Origin: SHAN690 sp041391765 | GTDB taxonomy: Bacteria > Bacteroidota > Bacteroidia > Flavobacteriales_G > Salibacteraceae | NCBI GenBank assembly: GCA_041391765.1 | Contig: JAWKNJ010000038.1 | Span: 1-57,650, forward strand | Direction of reading: 5' to 3' | Length of the DNA: 57,650 nt | In this document: piece after piece, positions 35,289-43,344 of the stretch | Layout: every line of letters starts with the position of its first letter | How positions within the stretch are numbered: the stretch's first letter is position 1 | Position numbers and translations under genes: made by a program | The notes under the pieces: generated by a model | What the model was told of the DNA's origin: nothing | Seen by the model: the letters and a program-made list of their open reading frames with translations, nothing else | Database searches by the model: none

Positions 35289-36374
35289 CTACTGAATCCT
35301 GATAATCTCCACCCTTCGGTTTTGCTTTCGGCCTTTTTCAGAATCATTGCTTTCCAGCGGTTCTGTGTCTCCCTTGCCTTCTGTTCGTAGCCTCTTTGAG
35401 TCAATGCCATGTTCATACAGCGCATTCTTCACAGCAACGGCTCTAGCTTTGGACAATTCCATGTTTCCCATCGGGTCTCCAACGTTGTCCGTATGCCCAA
35501 TAATGTTGATGTTGATCTCTGGCTGCTCGATTAGAAAATCCGCCAAACCAATGATCACATCCATCGACTCTACGGCCAACTTCGCTTCACCCGATTCGAA
35601 AAGGATGTTGTTGAGCTGAATAGAACCCGTTGATGTCAGTTGCTCAAAATCCAAATCGATGGGCGGCTCCTTTCCGATATATACATTGTCTATAAAATAG
35701 TAAGCGTAGGGCGACTCAGTCGCAGACTTGTGCTCTCCAATTTGTTTTATCGGTGAGTCGGCCAGCGACCTGAAGTTGCCTAATATGATGTATTCTTCGC
35801 CTCCCTTGGCCACAAACGTCCCGCTCACCTTGGTCCAATAACCTGACAGGATGTAATTACCCGTGTCGTTCTCAAACGCTCGACTCAGATCAGTCAATGG
35901 ATGGGCCATGGAGCGGTTCATAGGCTTTCGGATGGCCGCCATCCCAAAAGAAGAAGTGGTGTAGGCAGAAATAGCACCATTGGATAGATAGAATTGAATG
36001 TAATACGTTGTTCCCTTTACCAAAGGCTCGGCCAGCCGCCCTTGGAGATACTCTCTGTTGGTGCTGTCCAACACCGCCATTCCGGCATAGCCCTTGCCGT
36101 GTTGCGGTAATTGCATTCCCCAATGCGACTTTTCAAATTTCCCATTGGGCGCTTCAGGCGCCTTCACATGTTCAAACAAGGTGTACCGAAACGGGTGGAG
36201 GAGGTCAGGAGAGCCTTTCGTGGGAGAATCCCAATCCACAAACATTCCCATCCAACTGCGCTCACGTGCCTCAGGCGATCGATTCACCTGTTCGAAGCTG
36301 CCATTCTTCACCAGGTTTTGGGCTTTTATTGAGATAGACAGTGCAACAACGAGAAACAACAAGAGCAGTCGCAT
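35289..36374 (-). CDS. OmpA-family outer-membrane protein
   Basis: A 361-residue exported protein from ATG 36374. The signal peptide is LLLLFLVVALSISIKAQ. The N-terminal two thirds form a carbohydrate-binding-like jelly-roll domain (NLVKNGSFEQ at the start, YYFIDNVYIG near its end), a form frequent before OmpA domains in Bacteroidota. The C-terminal OmpA/MotB domain (about 250-361) has IQLNNILFESGEAKL, the peptidoglycan-binding NIIGHTDNVGD and SKARAVAVKNALYEHGID. It probably anchors the outer membrane to peptidoglycan. An in-frame ATG at 36419 would only lengthen the leader. Confidence 0.9.
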   Translation of the reverse strand: MRLLLLFLVVALSISIKAQNLVKNGSFEQVNRSPEARERSWMGMFVDWDSPTKGSPDLLHPFRYTLFEHVKAPEAPNGKFEKSHWGMQLPQHGKGYAGMAVLDSTNREYLQGRLAEPLVKGTTYYIQFYLSNGAISAYTTSSFGMAAIRKPMNRSMAHPLTDLSRAFENDTGNYILSGYWTKVSGTFVAKGGEEYIILGNFRSLADSPIKQIGEHKSATESPYAYYFIDNVYIGKEPPIDLDFEQLTSTGSIQLNNILFESGEAKLAVESMDVIIGLADFLIEQPEININIIGHTDNVGDPMGNMELSKARAVAVKNALYEHGIDSKRLRTEGKGDTEPLESNDSEKGRKQNRRVEIIRIQ

Positions 36375-36510
36375 GATGACAAAGTAGCGAGATCGACTTA
36401 AACCCATTCTATCGATCATAAACTAATCGACTAAGAACCGGTGCTTGTAGATCAAATTGAGCAAAGAGTGTTGATTGCCAACAAGAAACCAAAGCAAGTG
36501 CAGCTAAACG

Positions 36511-36645
36511 GAGATTGTAAAACTATTGCTGGAATACGGTGCAGACCCGACCGTGCCTTATCCTGATGTCGATGCCCTGAGCAGGGTAAAGAATGATACG
36601 ATTAGGGGAATACTGGAGAAACAGGTTCGGCTTAGGGGTACTTAA
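36511..36645 (+). pseudogene. Ankyrin-repeat protein remnant
   Basis: An open stretch without a start encodes EIVKLLLEYGADPTVPYPDV, the second half of an ankyrin repeat, then DTIRGILEKQV and a stop at 36643-36645. The bases before it (from about 36,430) look like the preceding repeat in other frames. It is the 3' end of an ankyrin-repeat gene, truncated or frameshifted, at the left edge of the accessory island. Confidence 0.6.
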
Positions 36646-36817
36646 GAGTAGTAGGATCTTAGCCTACCAGAAAGCAATTGCACAAGAGTTTGGGGAACAA
36701 CTTTTTTCTTAGCCAGGGAACGTCTTGATCTCTTTATCCGAAGGCGGCTTTTGCGCGAAACTAGCGGCTGATTTAGAGCTCAAAAAATAAGTAATAAGAA
36801 AAGGTGCTGACTCGTGG

Positions 36818-36825
36818 TATTTTTG
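36818..36825 (+). promoter_or_regulatory. Candidate -7 box of the nuclease-like gene
   Basis: TATTTTTG fits TAnnTTTG and lies 16 bases before the ATG at 36842, predicting a very short leader. No good -33 element was seen. Confidence 0.35.
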
Positions 36826-36841
36826 TGTAAACCGTCAGTAT

Positions 36842-38684
36842 ATGCATTTCGAACTATACATTTTCAATAAGGATACGGATGCCAGTGATATTCAAGAGGT
36901 TATGAGTATCAAAAGCTACAACACTCGAAGCATGGTTACAGAATAAAGTAGAATCTTGATGAAGTAATTTATTGTGATTTCGAGGAAGGTATTTTTTCAA
37001 GAGATCTATCACTGTACAAGTCAAAGTTCAGACAAGTGACTATACTCTTCCAAAAACTTCTCATTCTCTAGTGTGACCAGAAGTTAAGAGGACCAGCTCA
37101 TATATCTTTGTTTAGTCAATCAGAATACTTATTTGATGAACCTCAATTCATCTTTGAAACCAATTCTTCTGTTGCTAGAGAATATCGTGTGACGCAGAAC
37201 TTTTGGCTAGATGGCATTTAAAGCAAGAGTCTCTAGAGTCAAGAATACTTAAGAAATGCATTGACAAGGTTAAATCCATTGTCTGCAATACATTGATGAA
37301 AGGATAAAAGACTTTCTTCCATACAGATCCCAAGGAACAAAAAGCGGTCGAATCAGCAAAGAAGCTGTTTGATGACTTGAAGAATGAGACGATGGAAGCT
37401 TTGATTGATCAATCAAATGGAGTTTCTCTGCAGGTCTCCCAGAGCAGGCCTTACAACAGTGTACAGCTATCAATTTATGAAGCTATAGCAAGGCTTCCAT
37501 TTCCTCTTTCAAATGAAGACTACGACAAAGTCTTCTCTGTGCTATACAGAGAAGTGGGTGAACGATCAATTGACCCGCTCCCTGAGTTGAGATGCTTGAC
37601 TAAACTTGGGCTTGATGAACAACTATTAAAACTTGGGAGCAAATCTGACCAAGCTTTACCAAGAAAGCTTTCTCTTTGGAAGGAACGACAGAAACCGTTG
37701 GACGTTTCAATGTCGGGAGTTTTATGAGGTTTTGCACTCATCGAATCATTGCCGAAAGAACACCTACCTAGAGTCTCATTCCTCAACTTGGTTGAGCCTT
37801 TTGAATGAGTACATATCTCTTGATGGTACCATACCTTACTGCCGCCATGAGGCAATCTATGAGCTAGTTTGGGCAACTCTCAGGCCAGGATTTTCCCGAA
37901 ACTTTTGGTAATCCACTTCACGGGTTAGAGGAGTTGGTAAAAGATTATTTTCAAGACTTAAGCAAGTACCCAAACTCTCAATCGATAGAGAATGCCTTGA
38001 ATTTGGCAACGATTCTGTATGCAGCTACCAAACTGGACTTGATCAATTTGTCCGAAGAACTAATTGTGAATTGGTTCGATCAAATTGAAGCGATAGTGCA
38101 ACAAAGCCTAGACAAGTCTACAGAGCCTTTTGAGAAATGCTCTCTGTTAGAAGTGATGGGATTCCTAAGAATGCACCAAAGGCAATATGGATTTCGGCAA
38201 TTGAAGATCAGTGAAGTCATGGAGCCTTTTGAAAAAATCTTAGAGCTGTTGAATGAATCGCCTCAATATCCTGTATCCCAGTTAGAAATCAGATTGATTC
38301 CATAGTTAAGATTTTAATACGAACAGGACATGACAATGATGCCGTAAGTTAGAAAGTTATGCGGAAAACCTTCAACCACACATTCAAAAAAGAGAGTACA
38401 GCTGCACAACTATGTAGAATTAGGTGAACTATCACAAATCTACCAGATCCTACACACATTCTTAAACGATGAACTATTTCCATAGGGCCAAGGACTTATG
38501 GTATCAGAATGAGACTATTGAAGACTATGTTTGGGTGCCTTGAGTATTGCTCAATTACTGTACTTCCATTAGGTATGGGGCTTGCATCCAAAATACTACG
38601 GGCTTTGTGGTGTTTTGGAGTATAAGGATTTAATGATGGTAAGACTGGTATATTCAAGAGAATAGCTGATTCAGCAACTATAGC
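36842..38684 (+). pseudogene. DUF4297/Cap4-like nuclease, N-terminal part of a large gene (frameshifted)
   Basis: From ATG 36842 (MHFELYIFNKDTDASD) the reading hops between frames. GYEYQKL then TLEAWLQNKVES appear near 36,900, DEVIYCDFEEGIFSRD near 36,960, YKSKFRQV then LYSSKNFSFSSV near 37,050, and EYLFDEPQFIFETNSSVARE near 37,130. The GYxYQ start, the acidic CDFEE strand and a RQVKLY strand (lysine codon inferred) fit a PD-(D/E)XK nuclease of the DUF4297/Cap4 type, which arms several antiviral systems. Then come helical, TPR-like stretches (SQSIENALNLATILYAATK, CSLLEVMGFLRMHQ). The gene continues into the intact 38685-40100 frame, giving roughly 1,080 residues. The base composition looks AT-richer than the neighbours. 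Confidence 0.55.
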
Positions 38685-40100
38685 TTGATCATACAGGCAG
38701 ACTTCCAACAAGGCGCGTGGATTAGTGCTCTCCAAGACCTGGAAAGGTATTTTGTAGCGAGAAGAGAGTTTGATCCAAATCCAATGGACGTCATTGAGGA
38801 TGCTATATATAGGGAAAGTCTTTTTAATGCGGCACTGATAATTGCAGCTGCACCGAAAGTGTCATCCCAAGTTTATGGATACATAGAATACATCAAAAGT
38901 CAAATGGGTGACTTCTTTGACTCAGAGCTAGCTCATCTTGTTGATGAGGTTAATCGGACAATTGATGAGATGGGACTTGACACGTTATTAAATGCAAAAC
39001 TATTGTCATCTCCATTCTCTGATTTAGGTGCTCAGCGAACCATTGACTGGAAAGCTCTTGGAGTTCAGTGGAAGGTTACTTTCGATAATGACTTCGTCAC
39101 TAATTCGGTAGCTGAAGAATTCTGCGCCTTTATGCAGATAATTCAGGTGGAATTGGCACTCACTAAAACAGACCTTCACCTAATAGGAAATACAATGAAC
39201 TTTAGTGTTTCATTATCAAATGAAATAAAGGAACCTGTGGTGATTAGACATAATCGAGGCGAATACGAATGGAGATTGTTTCTTCCTGTGTTAGACAACG
39301 ATGCTAAAGACTTCAGGATGCACAACGCCCAAATGTCCACGACTGTACAATTTGTTCTAAATCTTATCAGCTTGCTTCCAAAAGAGGAGTTTAAAGGAAT
39401 CTATTTTAAGCTCTTTGAGAACAATGGTTTAGCACAAAAGACAGTGTCTGCAAATTCCTATCAGCGCATGTATAGGCGACTAGTAGACCAAAAGCAATTT
39501 GAGGAAGCACAACGCTCGAATTTTGAAAGTGTAGATCATCCAGTTTTGTTAAGCCAACACCCAGCCTTAAATGCCGAAGATTCGCTTAGTCCTAAATATG
39601 ATCAAGAAGCCGCGAAGGATCGAATTCGAATTAGATATGAGAAAAGCCTTAAGCCAATCCAAATAACATTCGATAAGCTGATAAAGGACGAAAAGTTCCA
39701 CGACCTAGTTCGCCAATTGAGAAAGGATGGGTGGCTAGACTGGCAAATTCTGATGTCATTAACCAATGCAGTTTGCAACTATAAGGCTAACCTGCTAGTT
39801 CAAGGCAAGCAATATGTGACTCATGAAAGTTTTGCAAAGGATTTTAATAAAGGCTTTCAGTCATTCTTTGATGAAGAAGAGAGTTTATCTAACTATGTTG
39901 ATATACCCTTCGAAGAAATTCGCTCGGATTTAAAGCATCAACTGGAGCTATTATCGATACATGTTCTTCCAAGCTTTGATCTTGAAAGCAAGTCTGAAAA
40001 ACCGGACGTTAAAGGAATAAAAGAGATGCTTCAAAAGCGGTTTAACTTCATGACCGATGACACAAGCGGTGAAAACCCTTTGGCTGTGATTTCCACCTGA
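38685..40100 (+). CDS. C-terminal part of the nuclease-like gene, unrecognised domain
   Basis: A clean 471-codon frame that most likely continues the gene starting at 36842. It has no convincing start of its own: TTG at 38685 is merely the frame limit, and the helical-repeat pattern flows in from upstream. The first part is helical (ISALQDLERYFVARREF, VSSQVYGYIEYIKSQ). The second has a mixed alpha/beta domain with NTMNFSVSLSNEI, VVIRHNRGEYEWRLFLPV and RQLRKDGWLDWQILMSL. I do not recognise the family. In defence proteins with an N-terminal nuclease such a region usually senses the invader or oligomerises; that is inference here. Confidence 0.6.
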   Translation: MIIQADFQQGAWISALQDLERYFVARREFDPNPMDVIEDAIYRESLFNAALIIAAAPKVSSQVYGYIEYIKSQMGDFFDSELAHLVDEVNRTIDEMGLDTLLNAKLLSSPFSDLGAQRTIDWKALGVQWKVTFDNDFVTNSVAEEFCAFMQIIQVELALTKTDLHLIGNTMNFSVSLSNEIKEPVVIRHNRGEYEWRLFLPVLDNDAKDFRMHNAQMSTTVQFVLNLISLLPKEEFKGIYFKLFENNGLAQKTVSANSYQRMYRRLVDQKQFEEAQRSNFESVDHPVLLSQHPALNAEDSLSPKYDQEAAKDRIRIRYEKSLKPIQITFDKLIKDEKFHDLVRQLRKDGWLDWQILMSLTNAVCNYKANLLVQGKQYVTHESFAKDFNKGFQSFFDEEESLSNYVDIPFEEIRSDLKHQLELLSIHVLPSFDLESKSEKPDVKGIKEMLQKRFNFMTDDTSGENPLAVIST

Positions 40101-40140
40101 CCGAAAATATGTTGGGTTTCGCTACAGAAAATTTGGTAGT

Positions 40141-40314
40141 CTACTCTTTGCTAGAAGTTTCGCCTTTCGTGATTACAATCTTTCCCTCTCGGTGACTCAC
40201 ATTGATCTCAGTACCACACTCAAAGCCCGCCTCCTTTAACCACTTCCCGCAAAGCCGAATCTCCGGGAACACGACCGAAGTAATGGAGTATTTGCGGAAG
40301 AAGTGGTTGTAGTA
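40141..40314 (-). pseudogene. SymE-like toxin remnant
   Basis: A 57-codon open frame without a start codon, reading YNHFFRKYSITSVVFPEIRL then GKWLKEAGFECGTEINV and GKIVITKGE before TAG at 40141-40143. The PEIRLxGKWLxxAGF signature and the following beta hairpin are those of SymE, an AbrB-fold, SOS-linked RNA-associated toxin often found beside restriction or defence genes. The N-terminus is missing: the frame abuts, in phase, the stop codon of the upstream CAP-domain gene. It is probably a relic. Confidence 0.7.
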
Positions 40315-43173
40315 CTACTCCAAAATCCCCCTCAAAAAATCATTCTCCTGCAAACATTGCTCACAGAAGGTGTTTCTGAGTTGCTCGTGGTCAAATGCCT
40401 GAAAGGGCAGACCGCACTCGCTGAAAAACAGGTTGCACCAGTATTCAGGCGCCATGCGCGCTGCCTCTTCAATCAATTGATCGTAAAACACCTCGCTGCC
40501 ATACGTGCTCACGTGCACGTATTCCAGCGGCAGGGCGTAGGCATTCACCGCGTCCACGTGGCGGTAGGGCCGCACAATGGTCAGCGCCAGTTCATTACTT
40601 CCATAAAACACGGCCGCCTTGGCCAGTTGCAACACCACGGTGTCGCTCAGTCGGTTGTTTTTCACATACCAATCCATCACCTCACCAATGCTCTTGTAGG
40701 CGCCCGCCTCATTGGCCTGTGGGTCGCTGGCAAAAACCTCGTTCAGCAGCAGCATGTTCAAGTTAAAGTTGATCAACTCAATTTGCTGCCGCGCCACGCT
40801 GTCGCGCTCGTAATACCCCTTCAATTCCTCCAGCTCATTCAGGTATTGCTGCACCGTTTCGCGGCTTACCTTTTCTTCCTCGTCCAGCTTCCGGGCCTGC
40901 TCAAAGAGGTAATTGTATACAAAGGCATTGCTCAGATTACCCCGTTGCCTCAGCAGTTCTTCCTCCGCTTCCGCGTGTTGGCGGGGCCACTGGCTGTTTC
41001 CGGCAAAAGCCATAGGGTAGGCATAGCCATACAACACATAGAGCTCGTGCAGGGGCAGCAACTCATCGCAGAACTTCGGAATAGAAAAAACACCCAATTC
41101 AGCCGTGTCCAGCCGTCCTTCCATCACCATGCGATGCGTGTAGCGAAAGAGGTCGTAGATGCGATCCAGGTAATAGGCGTTGCTGTCCGCATGGGCCGTG
41201 CTGCCTGTCAACCATTTGGAACACCGTCCAAACTCATGGCTGATATAATAGGCTCGTGTTTGATCGTTAAACGGGATGGTGTAGTAAATATTCACGTTAC
41301 CAATGCGGGTTCTTGCCAGCAGGGGTTCAAGCGAGTCGGCCAATCCACCTTGGTTCACACGCTTGATCAACTGATCTCGGCTAAGCGCACCCAGGTGCTT
41401 CCATTGAGGCGATTTGGCCAATTCATCATAGAGCTCCGTATCAGCGAGTCGTGCCGTGGCAAACACATAAATACTGTCCTCCTGTCGGTCCATGAAATAC
41501 TGCATCAGGTTGCGCGAACGTTCCATCAGGAGCTTTATGTTGTGAAGCGAATCACCATCAACGGAAGCCGTGGCAGCCAGCTGTATGGTATCCACCCGAT
41601 AGTCGATTTGTTCGAGGGCCTTTATGCTCGGAGCAATATCGGCTTCCGTAAACTCGGACTTGTCTTTTTCGAATCGGAACTTAAAGTAATGGTGATCATG
41701 GATGGGATCGAACTTGAAGTCACCGATCGCCTCTAAACCAAGTCGTTTCGGGCTTTGATGATCCATAAACAGCTCACCGCAGTAGCCCGTAAAATAGTCC
41801 ACGTGACAGATCTGGTCATCCTGAATGTAAAGCAGGTTGTGATTCCAATACCCCAGCACGTCCTTGGGCAGCTTCGCCAGCTTGATCTCAAAATACTCAC
41901 TGTCAAAGCGGTCGAGTTTGTACTGGTACGTGCGCTCAAAAAAGGGCACCGAGTCGGCCTTCACGAGGTAAGAGAGGAATTTCACTTCCTTGTTGGTCTT
42001 TCGCTTTTTGTATCCCTTCATCAAGTCATCGCGATACAACGGCTGCAGCACGCGGCCGTTTAACTCACACTGTCCATTCCTTCGGCTGGCCTTGGTGAAA
42101 TACTCCGGGTTTCCACACATGTAGTCTTCATACACCACCAGCTCCACCGCAAAGCCGTCATGCCGCTTTTTGATCAGCTCTTTCACGTAATCGGAATTCT
42201 CAATCCGAAAGATGAACTGGTTATTCTCAAAGCGCAGCGTGAGCTGTGGCGGCCGATGAACCACCATGGCGCATTCAGCACACGCCTCTGGCTTGTCATG
42301 TTTCAGACCCCATTCGTGTTTGTGTTCCAAAAGCTCATTGGGTATGCCTTCAAAATCGGTGATGGGAGGAGGGGGCACGTAGTTGGAGTAGGGGAACATA
42401 GCCTCAGACTCAACCAACTCAAAGCGGTAGGCCACCAAGGCGAACTTCTGGCAGGCGTAGAGCATCTTGCCATCATCCGTCATGGCCACCGTGACCCCTG
42501 TAATGTTGAACCCCGGTGTGATGATGTTTCTAAAATGCCCGGGAGAATTCACCCAACCATCCACAATGGAGGTAGCCAATCCACCGTAGGTGGTGCCGTC
42601 AAAGAGCTTTCCTTTCTTACTCTTGACCTGAACGTTGAAACTTGTTTTCAACGCGTTTTCACCCACCTGGTAGTTCTTGGCTCCATAATGCTCCGCCCGC
42701 AGCTGTGGCGTTCGGCACTCCTCAGATTCCAACTCATCATGCGTCAATCGCTTGTACTGCGCCATGTAGCGCGCGTGATGCTGAGATGCCACATAAAGAA
42801 TGGAATCATTCACCAAGGCCTTGCAGTCGTTTTCTGCGCGTACACTATCCACCTTCACCTTGATCAGGTGTTCCAGATAGCGCGCATTAAAGGGAACATC
42901 ATCAAATCGGTCACTAGGTCGCTGCGCAATAGCAAGCTGAGCGCAACACAGAAAGCCGGTAAGAAGGAGGGTGAGAGCCGAGTGATTCAGTGCCTGAAGT
43001 TTGAGGTTAAAACTATCAATTCTGAGAATCAATTCGAAGACAACAAGCCTATTGTTTACGATCAAGGTGGGTGGGCAAATGGACGATTTACTCACAACTT
43101 TTAAGCTTTCGAAGTGTTCGTGAGCCTTCGGGTTTTGCGTTCCTTTTTCTAAAAAAGGAACAGAGAAACACAT
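40315..43173 (-). CDS. Large exported CAP (SCP/PR-1) domain protein
   Basis: Up to 952 residues. The real start is uncertain because residues 1-60 include a hairpin region and no plausible signal. The signal peptide appears to be SALTLLLTGFLCCAQLAIAQ near residue 70, perhaps from a TTG. A CAP domain follows (about 95-255) with SILYVASQHHARYMAQYKR, GAKNYQVGEN and VDGWVNSPGHFRNI. The remaining ~680 residues are not a recognised family. They include a middle part with FVAELVVYEDYM-like segments, an OmpA-like stretch (TASVDGDSLHNIKLLMERS), and a helical C-terminus with acidic and arginine-rich repeats. It is probably an envelope or secreted protein of unknown role. Confidence 0.75.
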   Translation of the reverse strand: MCFSVPFLEKGTQNPKAHEHFESLKVVSKSSICPPTLIVNNRLVVFELILRIDSFNLKLQALNHSALTLLLTGFLCCAQLAIAQRPSDRFDDVPFNARYLEHLIKVKVDSVRAENDCKALVNDSILYVASQHHARYMAQYKRLTHDELESEECRTPQLRAEHYGAKNYQVGENALKTSFNVQVKSKKGKLFDGTTYGGLATSIVDGWVNSPGHFRNIITPGFNITGVTVAMTDDGKMLYACQKFALVAYRFELVESEAMFPYSNYVPPPPITDFEGIPNELLEHKHEWGLKHDKPEACAECAMVVHRPPQLTLRFENNQFIFRIENSDYVKELIKKRHDGFAVELVVYEDYMCGNPEYFTKASRRNGQCELNGRVLQPLYRDDLMKGYKKRKTNKEVKFLSYLVKADSVPFFERTYQYKLDRFDSEYFEIKLAKLPKDVLGYWNHNLLYIQDDQICHVDYFTGYCGELFMDHQSPKRLGLEAIGDFKFDPIHDHHYFKFRFEKDKSEFTEADIAPSIKALEQIDYRVDTIQLAATASVDGDSLHNIKLLMERSRNLMQYFMDRQEDSIYVFATARLADTELYDELAKSPQWKHLGALSRDQLIKRVNQGGLADSLEPLLARTRIGNVNIYYTIPFNDQTRAYYISHEFGRCSKWLTGSTAHADSNAYYLDRIYDLFRYTHRMVMEGRLDTAELGVFSIPKFCDELLPLHELYVLYGYAYPMAFAGNSQWPRQHAEAEEELLRQRGNLSNAFVYNYLFEQARKLDEEEKVSRETVQQYLNELEELKGYYERDSVARQQIELINFNLNMLLLNEVFASDPQANEAGAYKSIGEVMDWYVKNNRLSDTVVLQLAKAAVFYGSNELALTIVRPYRHVDAVNAYALPLEYVHVSTYGSEVFYDQLIEEAARMAPEYWCNLFFSECGLPFQAFDHEQLRNTFCEQCLQENDFLRGILE
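43139..43161. repeat. Perfect inverted repeat near the CAP gene start
   Basis: GTTCCTTTTT and AAAAAGGAAC are separated by three bases. It overlaps the first codons of the longest CAP-gene frame, which argues that translation starts further downstream. It could act as a terminator-like structure or regulatory hairpin. Confidence 0.5.
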
Positions 43174-43344
43174 ATCTCCAACAATTCATTGACTCTCAGC
43201 GCATTAAATTAAGGTTAGTCATGCTTGACAGGCTAGGCAACACGCCAGAAAACAACAACTAAAAATCCCTGATTACCATTGAGTTAAATCTGAGCAATAC
43301 CAAAAAAATATTACTTCAGCGATGATTAAATTCGCAGCCTTTTT

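Noticed and set aside
36420..36520. Possible complete ankyrin-repeat gene
   Set aside because: Only one half repeat is readable, a stop precedes it in frame and no start was found. Kept as a remnant only.
40303..41736. 477-codon plus-strand frame antisense to the CAP-domain gene
   Set aside because: No recognisable domain, unusually rich in histidine, valine and glutamine as expected from an antisense frame. The minus-strand frame has a signal peptide and CAP domain.
42160..43104. 314-codon plus-strand frame antisense to the CAP gene start
   Set aside because: It lacks domain features and covers the sense CAP domain. Treated as a shadow.
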